Of a DNA stretch of 64,000 nt, positions 1 through 6,840 are shown one piece after another. The notes under the pieces are model-generated. The model made no database searches and was not told the origin of the DNA. It worked only from the letters and a program-made list of their open reading frames with translations. Both the position numbers and the translations under genes were made by a program. Every line of letters starts with the position of its first letter. The stretch's first letter is position 1. Source of the DNA: Ruminococcaceae bacterium UBA2854 (GTDB lineage Bacteria > Bacillota > Clostridia > Oscillospirales > Acutalibacteraceae); the NCBI GenBank assembly GCA_002350765.1, contig DEFK01000024.1, positions 1 to 64,000 of the forward strand, given 5' to 3'.

Positions 1-587
1 CCGTGGATATGTCCGTAATAGCACTTTTTAATACTGTACTCTTTAAGTATATTTACTATCTCGTCGCAGACATTATCACCGTATATCGGCGGGTAATGCA
101 GAAAAACTATCTTTTCTTTATTACTCTCACAAGCGGAGTCTAGCGAAAGCTTCAGCCGACCGCATTCGCGGTTCAGGATTTTTATATCCTCATTTTTTTC
201 GCAATCAAGTCCCCAGCCTCTTGTACCGCATATAGCGTAGTCGCCGCTCTCGTAGCTGTTGTTAAATAATACTTTTATTGTATCAAACTTGTTTTCATCA
301 AGAAAACGGTTTATTTTACTTACCGTATCCCACCAGTAATCGTGATTACCTTTCAGCAGGATTTTAATACCGGGCAAAGAATTAAGATAAGCAAAATCCT
401 TTTCGCATTCGCTAAGCTTCATTGCCCAGGAAATATCTCCCGCTATAACCACTGTATCGTCGTCAGTAATCAGCCTATTCCATTTATCGGTAATACGCTC
501 GAGATAATTATCCCAGCCGTAGAATATATCCATAGGCTTATCCGTACCGAGCGATAAATGTAAATCAGCTATGGTGAAAAGTGACAT
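1..587 (-). CDS. Metallophosphoesterase, 3' end cut by window edge
   Basis: Calcineurin-like phosphoesterase; about 195 residues are visible and the C-terminus lies outside the window. The N-terminus has the metal-binding DLHL motif (residues 8-11), followed by a GD segment (VVIAGDISWA) and GNHDYWWD, then LHYPP and GHIHG at the edge: the usual order of metal ligands for a dinuclear metal phosphoesterase. The ATG at 587 shares one base with the thrC stop codon, and AGGTG lies 8 nt before it, so it is translated from the thrC transcript. The substrate cannot be told; family members hydrolyse nucleotides, phosphodiesters or phosphoproteins. No signal peptide is seen, so it is probably cytoplasmic. 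Confidence 0.9.
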   Translation of the reverse strand, partial: MSLFTIADLHLSLGTDKPMDIFYGWDNYLERITDKWNRLITDDDTVVIAGDISWAMKLSECEKDFAYLNSLPGIKILLKGNHDYWWDTVSKINRFLDENKFDTIKVLFNNSYESGDYAICGTRGWGLDCEKNEDIKILNRECGRLKLSLDSACESNKEKIVFLHYPPIYGDNVCDEIVNILKEYSIKKCYYGHIH

Positions 588-2092
588 TATTTTACACCTA
601 AGGTTTTTAAAACATACTCGGGCATATCTTCGGACTTAACGACATTGGAAAATCTCGCTTTTTTATCCTTTAAGCTTGAAAGTGGTTTCGGAATATCAAC
701 GCCTGTCAGCTCGTTAAGCTTATCTACCATATCAAACTCGCTTAAATCGGCGCTCGAGCCGTCAACCGCGTTTAATACAGCGTTTGAGAATTTATAAGGA
801 CTTGCCGTAGAAGCGATAATTGTCGGCGTCTTATCCCCTGTTTCACTTACATACTTGTCGTATACCGAAACGGCGACAGCTGTATGTGTATCGCAGAGAT
901 AATTCTCTTCCTTAAACATTTTAGCGATTGTATCCTTAGTTTCACTATCATCGCAATATCCGCCGTAGAAAGAAGATTTAACAGCGTTTTTAACCTCGTC
1001 TGAAACCTCGTATTTACCCTCGGTTTTTAATTTGGTCATCCAATCCCTGGTTATGGTATCGCTGTCGCCCGAAAGCTTATATAAAAGTCTTTCAAGGTTA
1101 GAGGATACGAGAATATCCATAGATGGTGAAATCGTTGTATAGAACGAGCGGTTCTTATCGTAAACTCCCGTTCTTATAAAGTCGGTAAGAACATTATTGG
1201 AGTTGGACGCGCAGATAAACTTGTTTACGGGGATTCCCATACAGCAAGCGTAGTAAGAAGCTAGGATATTACCGAAGTTTCCTGTCGGAACAACAACATT
1301 GATCTTATCGCCGAGCTTAATCTTATTATCATTAACAAGCTTGCAGTAGGATGAAATATAATAAACTATTTGCGGTAAAAGCCTGCCCCAGTTAATTGAG
1401 TTAGCTGAGCTGAACATCATATTGTTGCTCTCGAGCTCGTTAGCGATTTCTTCGGTTGTAAATATTCTCTTTACGCCTGTCTGAGCGTCGTCGAAATTAC
1501 CCTCAATAGCGCATACATTTACATTAGCGCCTTCCTGAGTAACCATCTGATGCTTCTGCATAGGACTTACGCCGTCTACGGGATAGAAAACGATAATCTT
1601 AGTATGGTCTACGTCTTTAAAGCCCTCTAAAGCGGCTTTACCGGTATCACCCGATGTAGCGACAAGGATTACGGCGTCTTTACCGTCGTTAGTCTTTTTT
1701 AAGGATTTTGTAAGCAAGTGCGGTAAAATCTGAAGCGCCATATCTTTAAAAGCGCATGTCGGGCCGTGCCATAACTCGAGAATACCGACGTCGTTGCCGT
1801 TATATTTTTTATAAGAGATAGGCGCGGGATCATCGCTTCCAAATTTCTCGGCGGTATACGCTTTTTCCACACAATCGTTGATTTCATCTTCTGTAAAATC
1901 CGTTAGGAAATCAGAAAATACTTTTTTCGCGATTCCCTTATAATCAAGCGCGGTTAAGCTTTTGATTGTATCTAAATCATAGCTCGGAAATTCCTGAGGT
2001 ACAAACAGTCCTCCGTCCTTAGAGATACCCTGAGCTATAGCCTGAGAAGCTGATACAACTTCTTTTTTATTTTCAGTGCTGTTATACAACAT
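587..2092 (-). CDS. thrC: Threonine synthase
   Basis: PLP enzyme that converts O-phospho-L-homoserine to threonine, the last step of threonine synthesis. Length 501 aa matches the longer (E. coli/yeast-like) subgroup, which starts with Y-N-S-T. The PLP lysine is K116 in CAFKDMAL, and a glycine-rich PLP phosphate loop (ATSGDTGKAA) follows. The ATG at 2092 is preceded by AAGGGTG. It has its own consensus promoter about 40 bp upstream and no room for a T-box. The downstream phosphoesterase overlaps its stop by one base. No other threonine gene is nearby. Confidence 0.96.
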   Translation of the reverse strand: MLYNSTENKKEVVSASQAIAQGISKDGGLFVPQEFPSYDLDTIKSLTALDYKGIAKKVFSDFLTDFTEDEINDCVEKAYTAEKFGSDDPAPISYKKYNGNDVGILELWHGPTCAFKDMALQILPHLLTKSLKKTNDGKDAVILVATSGDTGKAALEGFKDVDHTKIIVFYPVDGVSPMQKHQMVTQEGANVNVCAIEGNFDDAQTGVKRIFTTEEIANELESNNMMFSSANSINWGRLLPQIVYYISSYCKLVNDNKIKLGDKINVVVPTGNFGNILASYYACCMGIPVNKFICASNSNNVLTDFIRTGVYDKNRSFYTTISPSMDILVSSNLERLLYKLSGDSDTITRDWMTKLKTEGKYEVSDEVKNAVKSSFYGGYCDDSETKDTIAKMFKEENYLCDTHTAVAVSVYDKYVSETGDKTPTIIASTASPYKFSNAVLNAVDGSSADLSEFDMVDKLNELTGVDIPKPLSSLKDKKARFSNVVKSEDMPEYVLKTLGVK

Positions 2093-2129
2093 AAAATCAC
2101 CCTTTCAAGGTCGTAATCAACATCTTAAT

Positions 2130-2158
2130 ATTATAACCTAAAACGTGCATTTTGTCAA
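2130..2158 (-). promoter_or_regulatory. Sigma-A-type promoter of thrC
   Basis: On the minus strand, TTGACA (2158-2153) and TATAAT (2135-2130) are separated by exactly 17 bp, a perfect vegetative consensus. An inverted repeat, TTGTCAA-N4-TTGACAA at 2152-2169, overlaps the -35 box and could be an operator. Confidence 0.85.
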
Positions 2159-2186
2159 AGAATTGACAATATTTATTTTGTGTGAA

Positions 2187-2570
2187 TTATCGTTTATAAA
2201 TATCCGTCTTTTCCGCGTAAAAAGCGTTTTCTAAATACTCTATACTAAACTTGTTTTTATCGTTAACAAAAACCTCGGCTATATCGTATCTTTGTATAAG
2301 ATCTGTCTTGTATTTACGAAGAAAGAATTCGGAAGTATTTATTATCTTTTTTTGCTTTCTAGTATCTACAGCGAATCTCGGTAAAAGCATTGAATCTTCT
2401 TTTCTGGTTTTCACCTCAACAAAGACAATATAATTATCTTTACGGGCGATAATATCAATTTCACCGAAATGGCAGCTGAAGTTTCTTAGAATAATTCTGT
2501 ATTTATTCTTTTTTAGGTATCTTACGGCGAATTTTTCACCCTTGATTCCAAGCTCTTTTTTATCAGTCAT
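2187..2570 (-). CDS. yraN: YraN/UPF0102 family endonuclease-fold protein
   Basis: A 127-aa protein of the UPF0102 family, which has a restriction-endonuclease-like fold. Visible signature: GEIDIIARKD (residues 36-45) and FVEVKTR (50-56), equivalent to the D...ExK catalytic core of Holliday-junction-resolvase-like nucleases. Biological role is not established; the usual neighbour is rnhB, as here. Its start overlaps the rnhB stop by 8 nt, so the two are translationally coupled. Confidence 0.9.
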   Translation of the reverse strand: MTDKKELGIKGEKFAVRYLKKNKYRIILRNFSCHFGEIDIIARKDNYIVFVEVKTRKEDSMLLPRFAVDTRKQKKIINTSEFFLRKYKTDLIQRYDIAEVFVNDKNKFSIEYLENAFYAEKTDIYKR

Positions 2571-3177
2571 TATTCAATATCTTAGTTAAAAAACTCATCC
2601 TGTGTATTTCACACGGGCCGTATTCCTTTATAGCCTGAGTATGCGCCTTAGTGCCGTAGCCCTTATGCTTGTCAAATCCGTACTGCGGATACTTTTCGGC
2701 GTATTCGTAGCAAAGTCTGTCTCGGCTCACCTTAGCGAGTATTGACGCGGCGGCTATCGACATAGACTTAGCGTCACCCTTAATAACATATTCGCAGGGA
2801 ATATTAAGCGGCGGAAGTCTGTTGCCGTCTATTAAAGCGTAATCGGCTTTTGTTTTCAGTCCTTCTACGGCTCGTTTCATAGCGAGCATAGTGGCGTTTA
2901 GAATGTTTAATTCTTCTATTTCCTCTACTGTAGCGAAGGCGATTGAATACGCGAGAACTTCATTCTTAATAACGTCAAAAAGCGCTTCTCTCTTTTTTTC
3001 GGAAAGCTTTTTTGAGTCGTTTACACCCTCAATAATCTGATTGGGCTTTAATATAACCGCGGCGGCGCATACAGGTCCCGCTAAGGGTCCTCTCCCCGCT
3101 TCATCAACTCCGCAAATATTATTAAAGCCTTTTTCACTTGTTATTTTTTCGTATTGCAGCCAGTCTATATTATCCAT
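2563..3177 (-). CDS. rnhB: Ribonuclease HII
   Basis: Cuts RNA in RNA-DNA hybrids and removes single ribonucleotides from DNA. Length 204 aa is typical. The type 2 RNase H motif GVDEAGRGPLAGPV carries the catalytic D25 and E26; a further acidic residue lies in YALIDGN (about 117), and AAASILAKVSRD is the conserved substrate-binding helix. It overlaps the rbgA stop by 8 nt and runs into yraN, forming the common Firmicutes lepB-rbgA-rnhB-yraN series. Confidence 0.97.
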   Translation of the reverse strand: MDNIDWLQYEKITSEKGFNNICGVDEAGRGPLAGPVCAAAVILKPNQIIEGVNDSKKLSEKKREALFDVIKNEVLAYSIAFATVEEIEELNILNATMLAMKRAVEGLKTKADYALIDGNRLPPLNIPCEYVIKGDAKSMSIAAASILAKVSRDRLCYEYAEKYPQYGFDKHKGYGTKAHTQAIKEYGPCEIHRMSFLTKILNND

Positions 3178-4048
3178 TTAAGTCCTCCGGAAATTCAAGC
3201 GTGATATTACCGAATTTACCAGCGCGGTACTCATCCATTATAAGATTAGCGGCGCGCTCGGTGTCAATTTCTCCGCCAGATATAAGCATACCTCTTTTTC
3301 TTCCGACAAGCTCTAAAAGCTCATACGGCTGGATATCTTCTATATCTTCGCGTTTGAGCTTAAATCGGTCAAGAAACTCCTGCGTCGGCGCTTTCTGCAT
3401 AGCGTCAAGAAAATCCATAGCCAGAAGCTCAATATCAAGCACCTGGTCCTTAACCGCTCCCGTAAAAGCTAAATGCAAGCCTACTTTTTCGTCGTCGAAT
3501 TTTGGCCAAAGAACTCCTGGGGTGTCGAGCATTTCCAAATCGTTCGAGATAGTATACCATTGATTTCCGCGTGTAACGCCAGGTCTGTCCTCAACCTTGG
3601 CGCGGGTTTGCTTTGATACCCTGTTAATAAACGAGGATTTGCCGACGTTCGGAATACCGACGATCATCAATCGCAGAATCGGATTTTTAATCCCTTTAGC
3701 TTTCTGAGCCTCGAATTTATCGGCAAGTATTTCTCTTACCGCGGGTACGAATTTGTTTAGTCCACGTCCTGTTTTACAGTCTACAGGTAACGCTTTTACG
3801 CCTTTTTCGGAGTAATAATTTACCCACTTCTGTGTCGCGAATTTATTAGCTTTATCACATTTATTAAGCAGTACCAGCTTCGGCTTATTTTCGATTATCT
3901 GCGCTAAATCGGGATTACTGCTGCTAATCGGTATTCTCGCGTCGATAATCTCTACAACAACGTCAATAAGCTTTAATGACGCTTGAATCCTGCGTTTGGT
4001 TTTAGTCATATGACCTGGGAACCATTGGATATTCTGATTTTTACTCAC
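3170..4048 (-). CDS. rbgA: Ribosome biogenesis GTPase YlqF/RbgA
   Basis: Circularly permuted GTPase needed for late 50S assembly (L16 incorporation in B. subtilis). Motif order is G4 NKCD (62-65), G5-like DCKTG, G1 GIPNVGKSS (131-139), G2 threonine in PGVTRG and G3 DTPG (175-178), the permuted order typical of the YlqF class. The C-terminal ANTAR-like RNA-binding part follows. No ATG fits; the start is GTG at 4048 with AAGGATG upstream. A terminator hairpin separates it from lepB, so it may have its own weak promoter or depend on read-through. Confidence 0.96.
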   Translation of the reverse strand: MSKNQNIQWFPGHMTKTKRRIQASLKLIDVVVEIIDARIPISSSNPDLAQIIENKPKLVLLNKCDKANKFATQKWVNYYSEKGVKALPVDCKTGRGLNKFVPAVREILADKFEAQKAKGIKNPILRLMIVGIPNVGKSSFINRVSKQTRAKVEDRPGVTRGNQWYTISNDLEMLDTPGVLWPKFDDEKVGLHLAFTGAVKDQVLDIELLAMDFLDAMQKAPTQEFLDRFKLKREDIEDIQPYELLELVGRKRGMLISGGEIDTERAANLIMDEYRAGKFGNITLEFPEDLNG

Positions 4049-4069
4049 AGTATCACATCCTTTATATTT

Positions 4070-4106
4070 AAAGAAAACTCACATCCATATAAAAACAGAT
4101 GTGAGT
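4070..4106 (-). terminator. Rho-independent terminator after lepB
   Basis: Minus-strand RNA forms a perfect 9-bp stem (ACTCACATC with GATGTGAGT, 4106-4098 and 4085-4077), a 12-nt loop and a TTTCTTT tail. It lies between the lepB stop and the rbgA start. Confidence 0.8.
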
Positions 4107-4120
4107 ATAAGAAGCGTATA

Positions 4121-4801
4121 TTAAGAATAAGGATTAGCGAGGAATTTTATATGGTCGAACGGGAATACAACAAATTCCGCTTTTCCTATAATATCTTTAG
4201 CGTCAATAAGTCCTATAGCCTTTGAACGGCTGTCCATAGATACACCTCGGTTATCGCCGAGAACAAATACCTTTCCTTTCGGAATAACGGAAGGTATATC
4301 ACCGTCTTCTTTATGGGTATGGCCCTGGATATAGTCTTCTTTTAGTTCAACGCCGTCAACATAAACCTTTTCTTTATCAAAGTCAATTTTTAAAGACTGA
4401 CCCTCGGTCGCGATAACGCGCTTGATAATAGGCTCCTGATATTCCTCGCCGTGGCTTATTACAACAATATCACCCAGCTTGGGCTGGTATAAAAAGTTAG
4501 ATACTATAACCTTATCCGCGCTTTTTAAAGTCTGGAGCATAGAAGTACCGCTTACATCTACGAGTCTTACGAAAAATGTAAGCAGGATTACTACAATCGC
4601 TACAGCGAAAACGAGCGAATGAACCCATTCGTATATACCTGAAGTACCTTCAGATTTCTTTAAATGGATTACACGGGGCTCTATAACCTGTCTTTTAGCA
4701 AATAATTTTTTCTTTTGTTTATTATCTTTTTCAGCTTCTTTTTTCTCGGTGTTAACAGTATTCTCTTTTATCTTTTTTTCTTTTTTCTTTTCGGATGCCA
4801 T
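4121..4801 (-). CDS. lepB: Signal peptidase I
   Basis: Membrane serine protease that removes Sec/Tat signal peptides. I start it at ATG 4801 (226 aa), which has AAGGTG six bases upstream; an upstream in-frame start would add nine residues without a good ribosome site. A long Lys/Glu-rich cytoplasmic tail (first ~50 residues) precedes one membrane segment (about 59-79). Catalytic Ser87 is in SGTSML and Lys127 in IIKRV; the GDNRGVSMDSR box is intact. The highly charged N-terminal extension is longer than in many Bacillus SipS proteins. It follows rplS after a terminator. Confidence 0.96.
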   Translation of the reverse strand: MASEKKKEKKIKENTVNTEKKEAEKDNKQKKKLFAKRQVIEPRVIHLKKSEGTSGIYEWVHSLVFAVAIVVILLTFFVRLVDVSGTSMLQTLKSADKVIVSNFLYQPKLGDIVVISHGEEYQEPIIKRVIATEGQSLKIDFDKEKVYVDGVELKEDYIQGHTHKEDGDIPSVIPKGKVFVLGDNRGVSMDSRSKAIGLIDAKDIIGKAEFVVFPFDHIKFLANPYS

Positions 4802-4850
4802 TTTTTCACCTTCAATAATAAAACACAATATAATTGTGGAAATCTAAAGT

Positions 4851-4876
4851 AAAAAAGGGACTTGAACAGTCCCCTT
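4851..4876 (-). terminator. Rho-independent terminator after rplS
   Basis: Minus-strand stem of about 9 bp (AAGGGGACT with AGTCCCTTT, one G-U), loop GTTCA, followed by a run of T. It ends the monocistronic rplS transcript before lepB. Confidence 0.85.
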
Positions 4877-4884
4877 GCTTACTA

Positions 4885-5226
4885 TTAGACCTGTTCTTTA
4901 ACTTTTGCAGCTTTACCAACACGGTCACGGAGATAATAGAGCTTAGCTCTTCTGACTTTACCGCGGCGTACAACCTCAACCTTTCTTACGTTGGGGGAAT
5001 GTAAAGGGAATACTCTCTCTACACCTACGCCGTAAGCAACACGTCTTACGGTAAATGTCTCGGCAACTCCTGAACCTCTCTTGGCGATAACAGTGCCTTC
5101 AAACATCTGGATTCTTTCTCTCTGTCCCTCACGGATATTAACGGAAACCTTTACAGTATCACCGATTCCGAAAACGGGAACTTCTGCTTTTACTGAATCA
5201 GCAGCAATTGTTTTTAATGCGTCCAT
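4885..5226 (-). CDS. rplS: 50S ribosomal protein L19
   Basis: 113-aa ribosomal protein at the 30S-50S interface. The hallmark GDTVKVSVNIREGQRER and the C-terminal KVRRAKLYYLRDR are present. ATG at 5226 has an AGGAGG site. Unlike the usual rpsP-rimM-trmD-rplS order, L19 stands alone here with its own promoter, a leader of about 115 nt and its own terminator, which fits autogenous control through the leader. Confidence 0.98.
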   Translation of the reverse strand: MDALKTIAADSVKAEVPVFGIGDTVKVSVNIREGQRERIQMFEGTVIAKRGSGVAETFTVRRVAYGVGVERVFPLHSPNVRKVEVVRRGKVRRAKLYYLRDRVGKAAKVKEQV

Positions 5227-5343
5227 ATTGAACCTCCTAAAAATTTCAGACGTTCATACATAAAAATGCAGAGGACCATCCGCTTCAAATTTCAGCTCTC
5301 GCTGATTATTGAACCCCATTACATAGTAACGGTATCCAAATGC
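5227..5343 (-). promoter_or_regulatory. Structured 5' leader of rplS (possible L19 leader)
   Basis: About 115 nt between the predicted transcription start and the L19 ATG. It contains a 5-bp hairpin closed by a GAGA (GNRA-type) tetraloop at 5292-5305 and a possible upstream GTTAC/GTAAT stem. Firmicutes L19 leaders are known as autoregulatory RNAs; assignment here rests on position and these hairpins, not on a covariance-model match. Confidence 0.5.
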
Positions 5344-5349
5344 CATAAT

Positions 5350-5378
5350 ATAATATCACAATAGCGGGATAAATGCAA
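5350..5378 (-). promoter_or_regulatory. Sigma-A-type promoter of rplS
   Basis: Minus-strand TTGCAT (5378-5373), a 17-bp spacer and TATTAT (5355-5350). It lies in the gap after rluD and drives the L19 leader. Confidence 0.8.
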
Positions 5379-5404
5379 GTGTTTTTTTATAAAAAAGAAT
5401 AATA

Positions 5405-6325
5405 TCAGCTCATTCTATTTAACTTTAATAAAAATTCCTTAAAATACTCGGGCAGTTCTGCTGAAAACTCCATATATTCCTTAGTGAAAGGATGAATAAA
5501 ACCGATTTTGCCCGCGTGAAGGCATTGACCAGTGAAATTTACCTTTTCCTTTTTTACGCCGTAAACATCATCCCCCGCTACGGGATGACCTATATACGCC
5601 ATATGAACTCTTATCTGATGTGTTCTTCCTGTTTCGAGAATACACTTTATATGCGTATAGCCTTTATATCTTGCAATTACTTCATAATGAGTAACCGCGT
5701 TTTTTGAATTGCGCTCGGTTACAGTCATACGTTTTCTGTCTATATGATGTCTGCCTATAGGAGCGTTAATAGTGCCTTTGTCGTCTTTTATATTGCCTAC
5801 GACTACAGCCTGGTACTCTCTTGTGAAGCTGTGCTCTTTAATCTGTTCGGCTAAAAACCTATGTGAGTTATCGTTTTTTGCGACAATTAAAAGCCCGCTT
5901 GTGTTTTTGTCTATACGATGGACAATCCCAGGACGTAAAACGCCGTTTATTCCCGATAGATTATCCTTACAATGGTATAAAAGCGCGTTAACGAGAGTAC
6001 CCTCGTAGTTTCCCGCCGCGGGATGGACAACCATTCCCTTGGGCTTATTTACTACGATTAAATCATCGTCCTCAAAAATAATGTCGAGCGGGATGTTCTC
6101 CGCCTTAGCCTCATATTCAACAGGATCGGGAATTATAACATCAACGCTGTCCCCCGCTTTTAGCTTGTAGTTTTTGGAAACGGCTTTTTCATTAACCTTA
6201 ACATTATCCTTTTCGATCAAGGAAACAACTGCCGAACGGGTTATATCATCTATATTATCCGAGAGAAATTTATCAATTCTTATAGCGGAAAAGTCATTAT
6301 CAATTATAAAATTAAGCTTTTCCAT
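5405..6325 (-). CDS. rluD: RluA/RluD-family rRNA pseudouridine synthase
   Basis: 306-aa pseudouridine synthase. An N-terminal S4 RNA-binding domain (about 1-65) is followed by the RluA catalytic domain with HRIDKNTSGLL, catalytic D139, and the C-terminal GRTHQIRVHM motif. It overlaps the end of lspA by 14 nt; the lspA-rluD (ylyB) pair is conserved in Firmicutes. In E. coli RluD acts on helix 69 of 23S rRNA; the exact target of this member is inferred only from family membership. Confidence 0.93.
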   Translation of the reverse strand: MEKLNFIIDNDFSAIRIDKFLSDNIDDITRSAVVSLIEKDNVKVNEKAVSKNYKLKAGDSVDVIIPDPVEYEAKAENIPLDIIFEDDDLIVVNKPKGMVVHPAAGNYEGTLVNALLYHCKDNLSGINGVLRPGIVHRIDKNTSGLLIVAKNDNSHRFLAEQIKEHSFTREYQAVVVGNIKDDKGTINAPIGRHHIDRKRMTVTERNSKNAVTHYEVIARYKGYTHIKCILETGRTHQIRVHMAYIGHPVAGDDVYGVKKEKVNFTGQCLHAGKIGFIHPFTKEYMEFSAELPEYFKEFLLKLNRMS

Positions 6326-6794
6326 CTTTTATTCCCTTATCCTTTTTCATATAATCGGAAAAGAACAATAAGTAAATAACTAATAGTCCTGCGCCTACAG
6401 TTACGCAGTAGTCGGCGAAATTACATACAGGCGGAAAAAAGCTTAAACTTAGATAATCTACAACATATCCGTAAAAAATCCTGTCTATAAGGTTTCCAAG
6501 TCCTCCGCCGATAATAAGAATTAAAGCGACATTAACAAGCTTGCTCGTCGGTTTTTTCCAAAAAAGAAAAATAATCAATAAGATAATCACGGCTAATGTG
6601 AATACAATGAATATCCATCTCGCGTTAGCGAGCATACCGAAAGCGGCGCCCTTATTCTCAACGTAAGTTAGCGAGAATAAACCAGGGATTAAGGTTATAC
6701 TTCCAATCGGTTTTAAATTATTAATTACTAGCAGTTTTATAATATAATCAATTAAAACTACCAGCAAGGAAAATCCTAATACAATAAAAGGCAT
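6312..6794 (-). CDS. lspA: Lipoprotein signal peptidase (signal peptidase II)
   Basis: Aspartyl protease that cleaves prolipoproteins; 160 aa from ATG 6794. The start is set by GGAG seven bases upstream; a TTG four codons earlier would place that GGAG inside the gene. Four membrane helices are evident. Conserved boxes: VENKGAAFGM, GNLIDRI and YVVDYL, the last two holding the catalytic aspartates. The ribosome site sits directly after the U-tract of the ileS terminator, so translation begins within a few bases of the hairpin. Confidence 0.96.
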   Translation of the reverse strand: MPFIVLGFSLLVVLIDYIIKLLVINNLKPIGSITLIPGLFSLTYVENKGAAFGMLANARWIFIVFTLAVIILLIIFLFWKKPTSKLVNVALILIIGGGLGNLIDRIFYGYVVDYLSLSFFPPVCNFADYCVTVGAGLLVIYLLFFSDYMKKDKGIKDGKA

Positions 6795-6803
6795 AATAAT
6801 CTC

Positions 6804-6840
6804 CAAAAAAGTCGGCGCAGCTAACTACACCGACTTTTTA
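6804..6840 (-). terminator. Terminator between ileS and lspA
   Basis: Minus-strand stem of 10 bp (GTCGGTGTAG with CTGCGCCGAC) with loop TTAG and a TTTTTT tail. Two positions pair as G-U only in the minus-strand RNA and would be mismatches on the plus strand, which fixes the orientation. The T-run is followed at once by the lspA GGAG. Confidence 0.85.
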
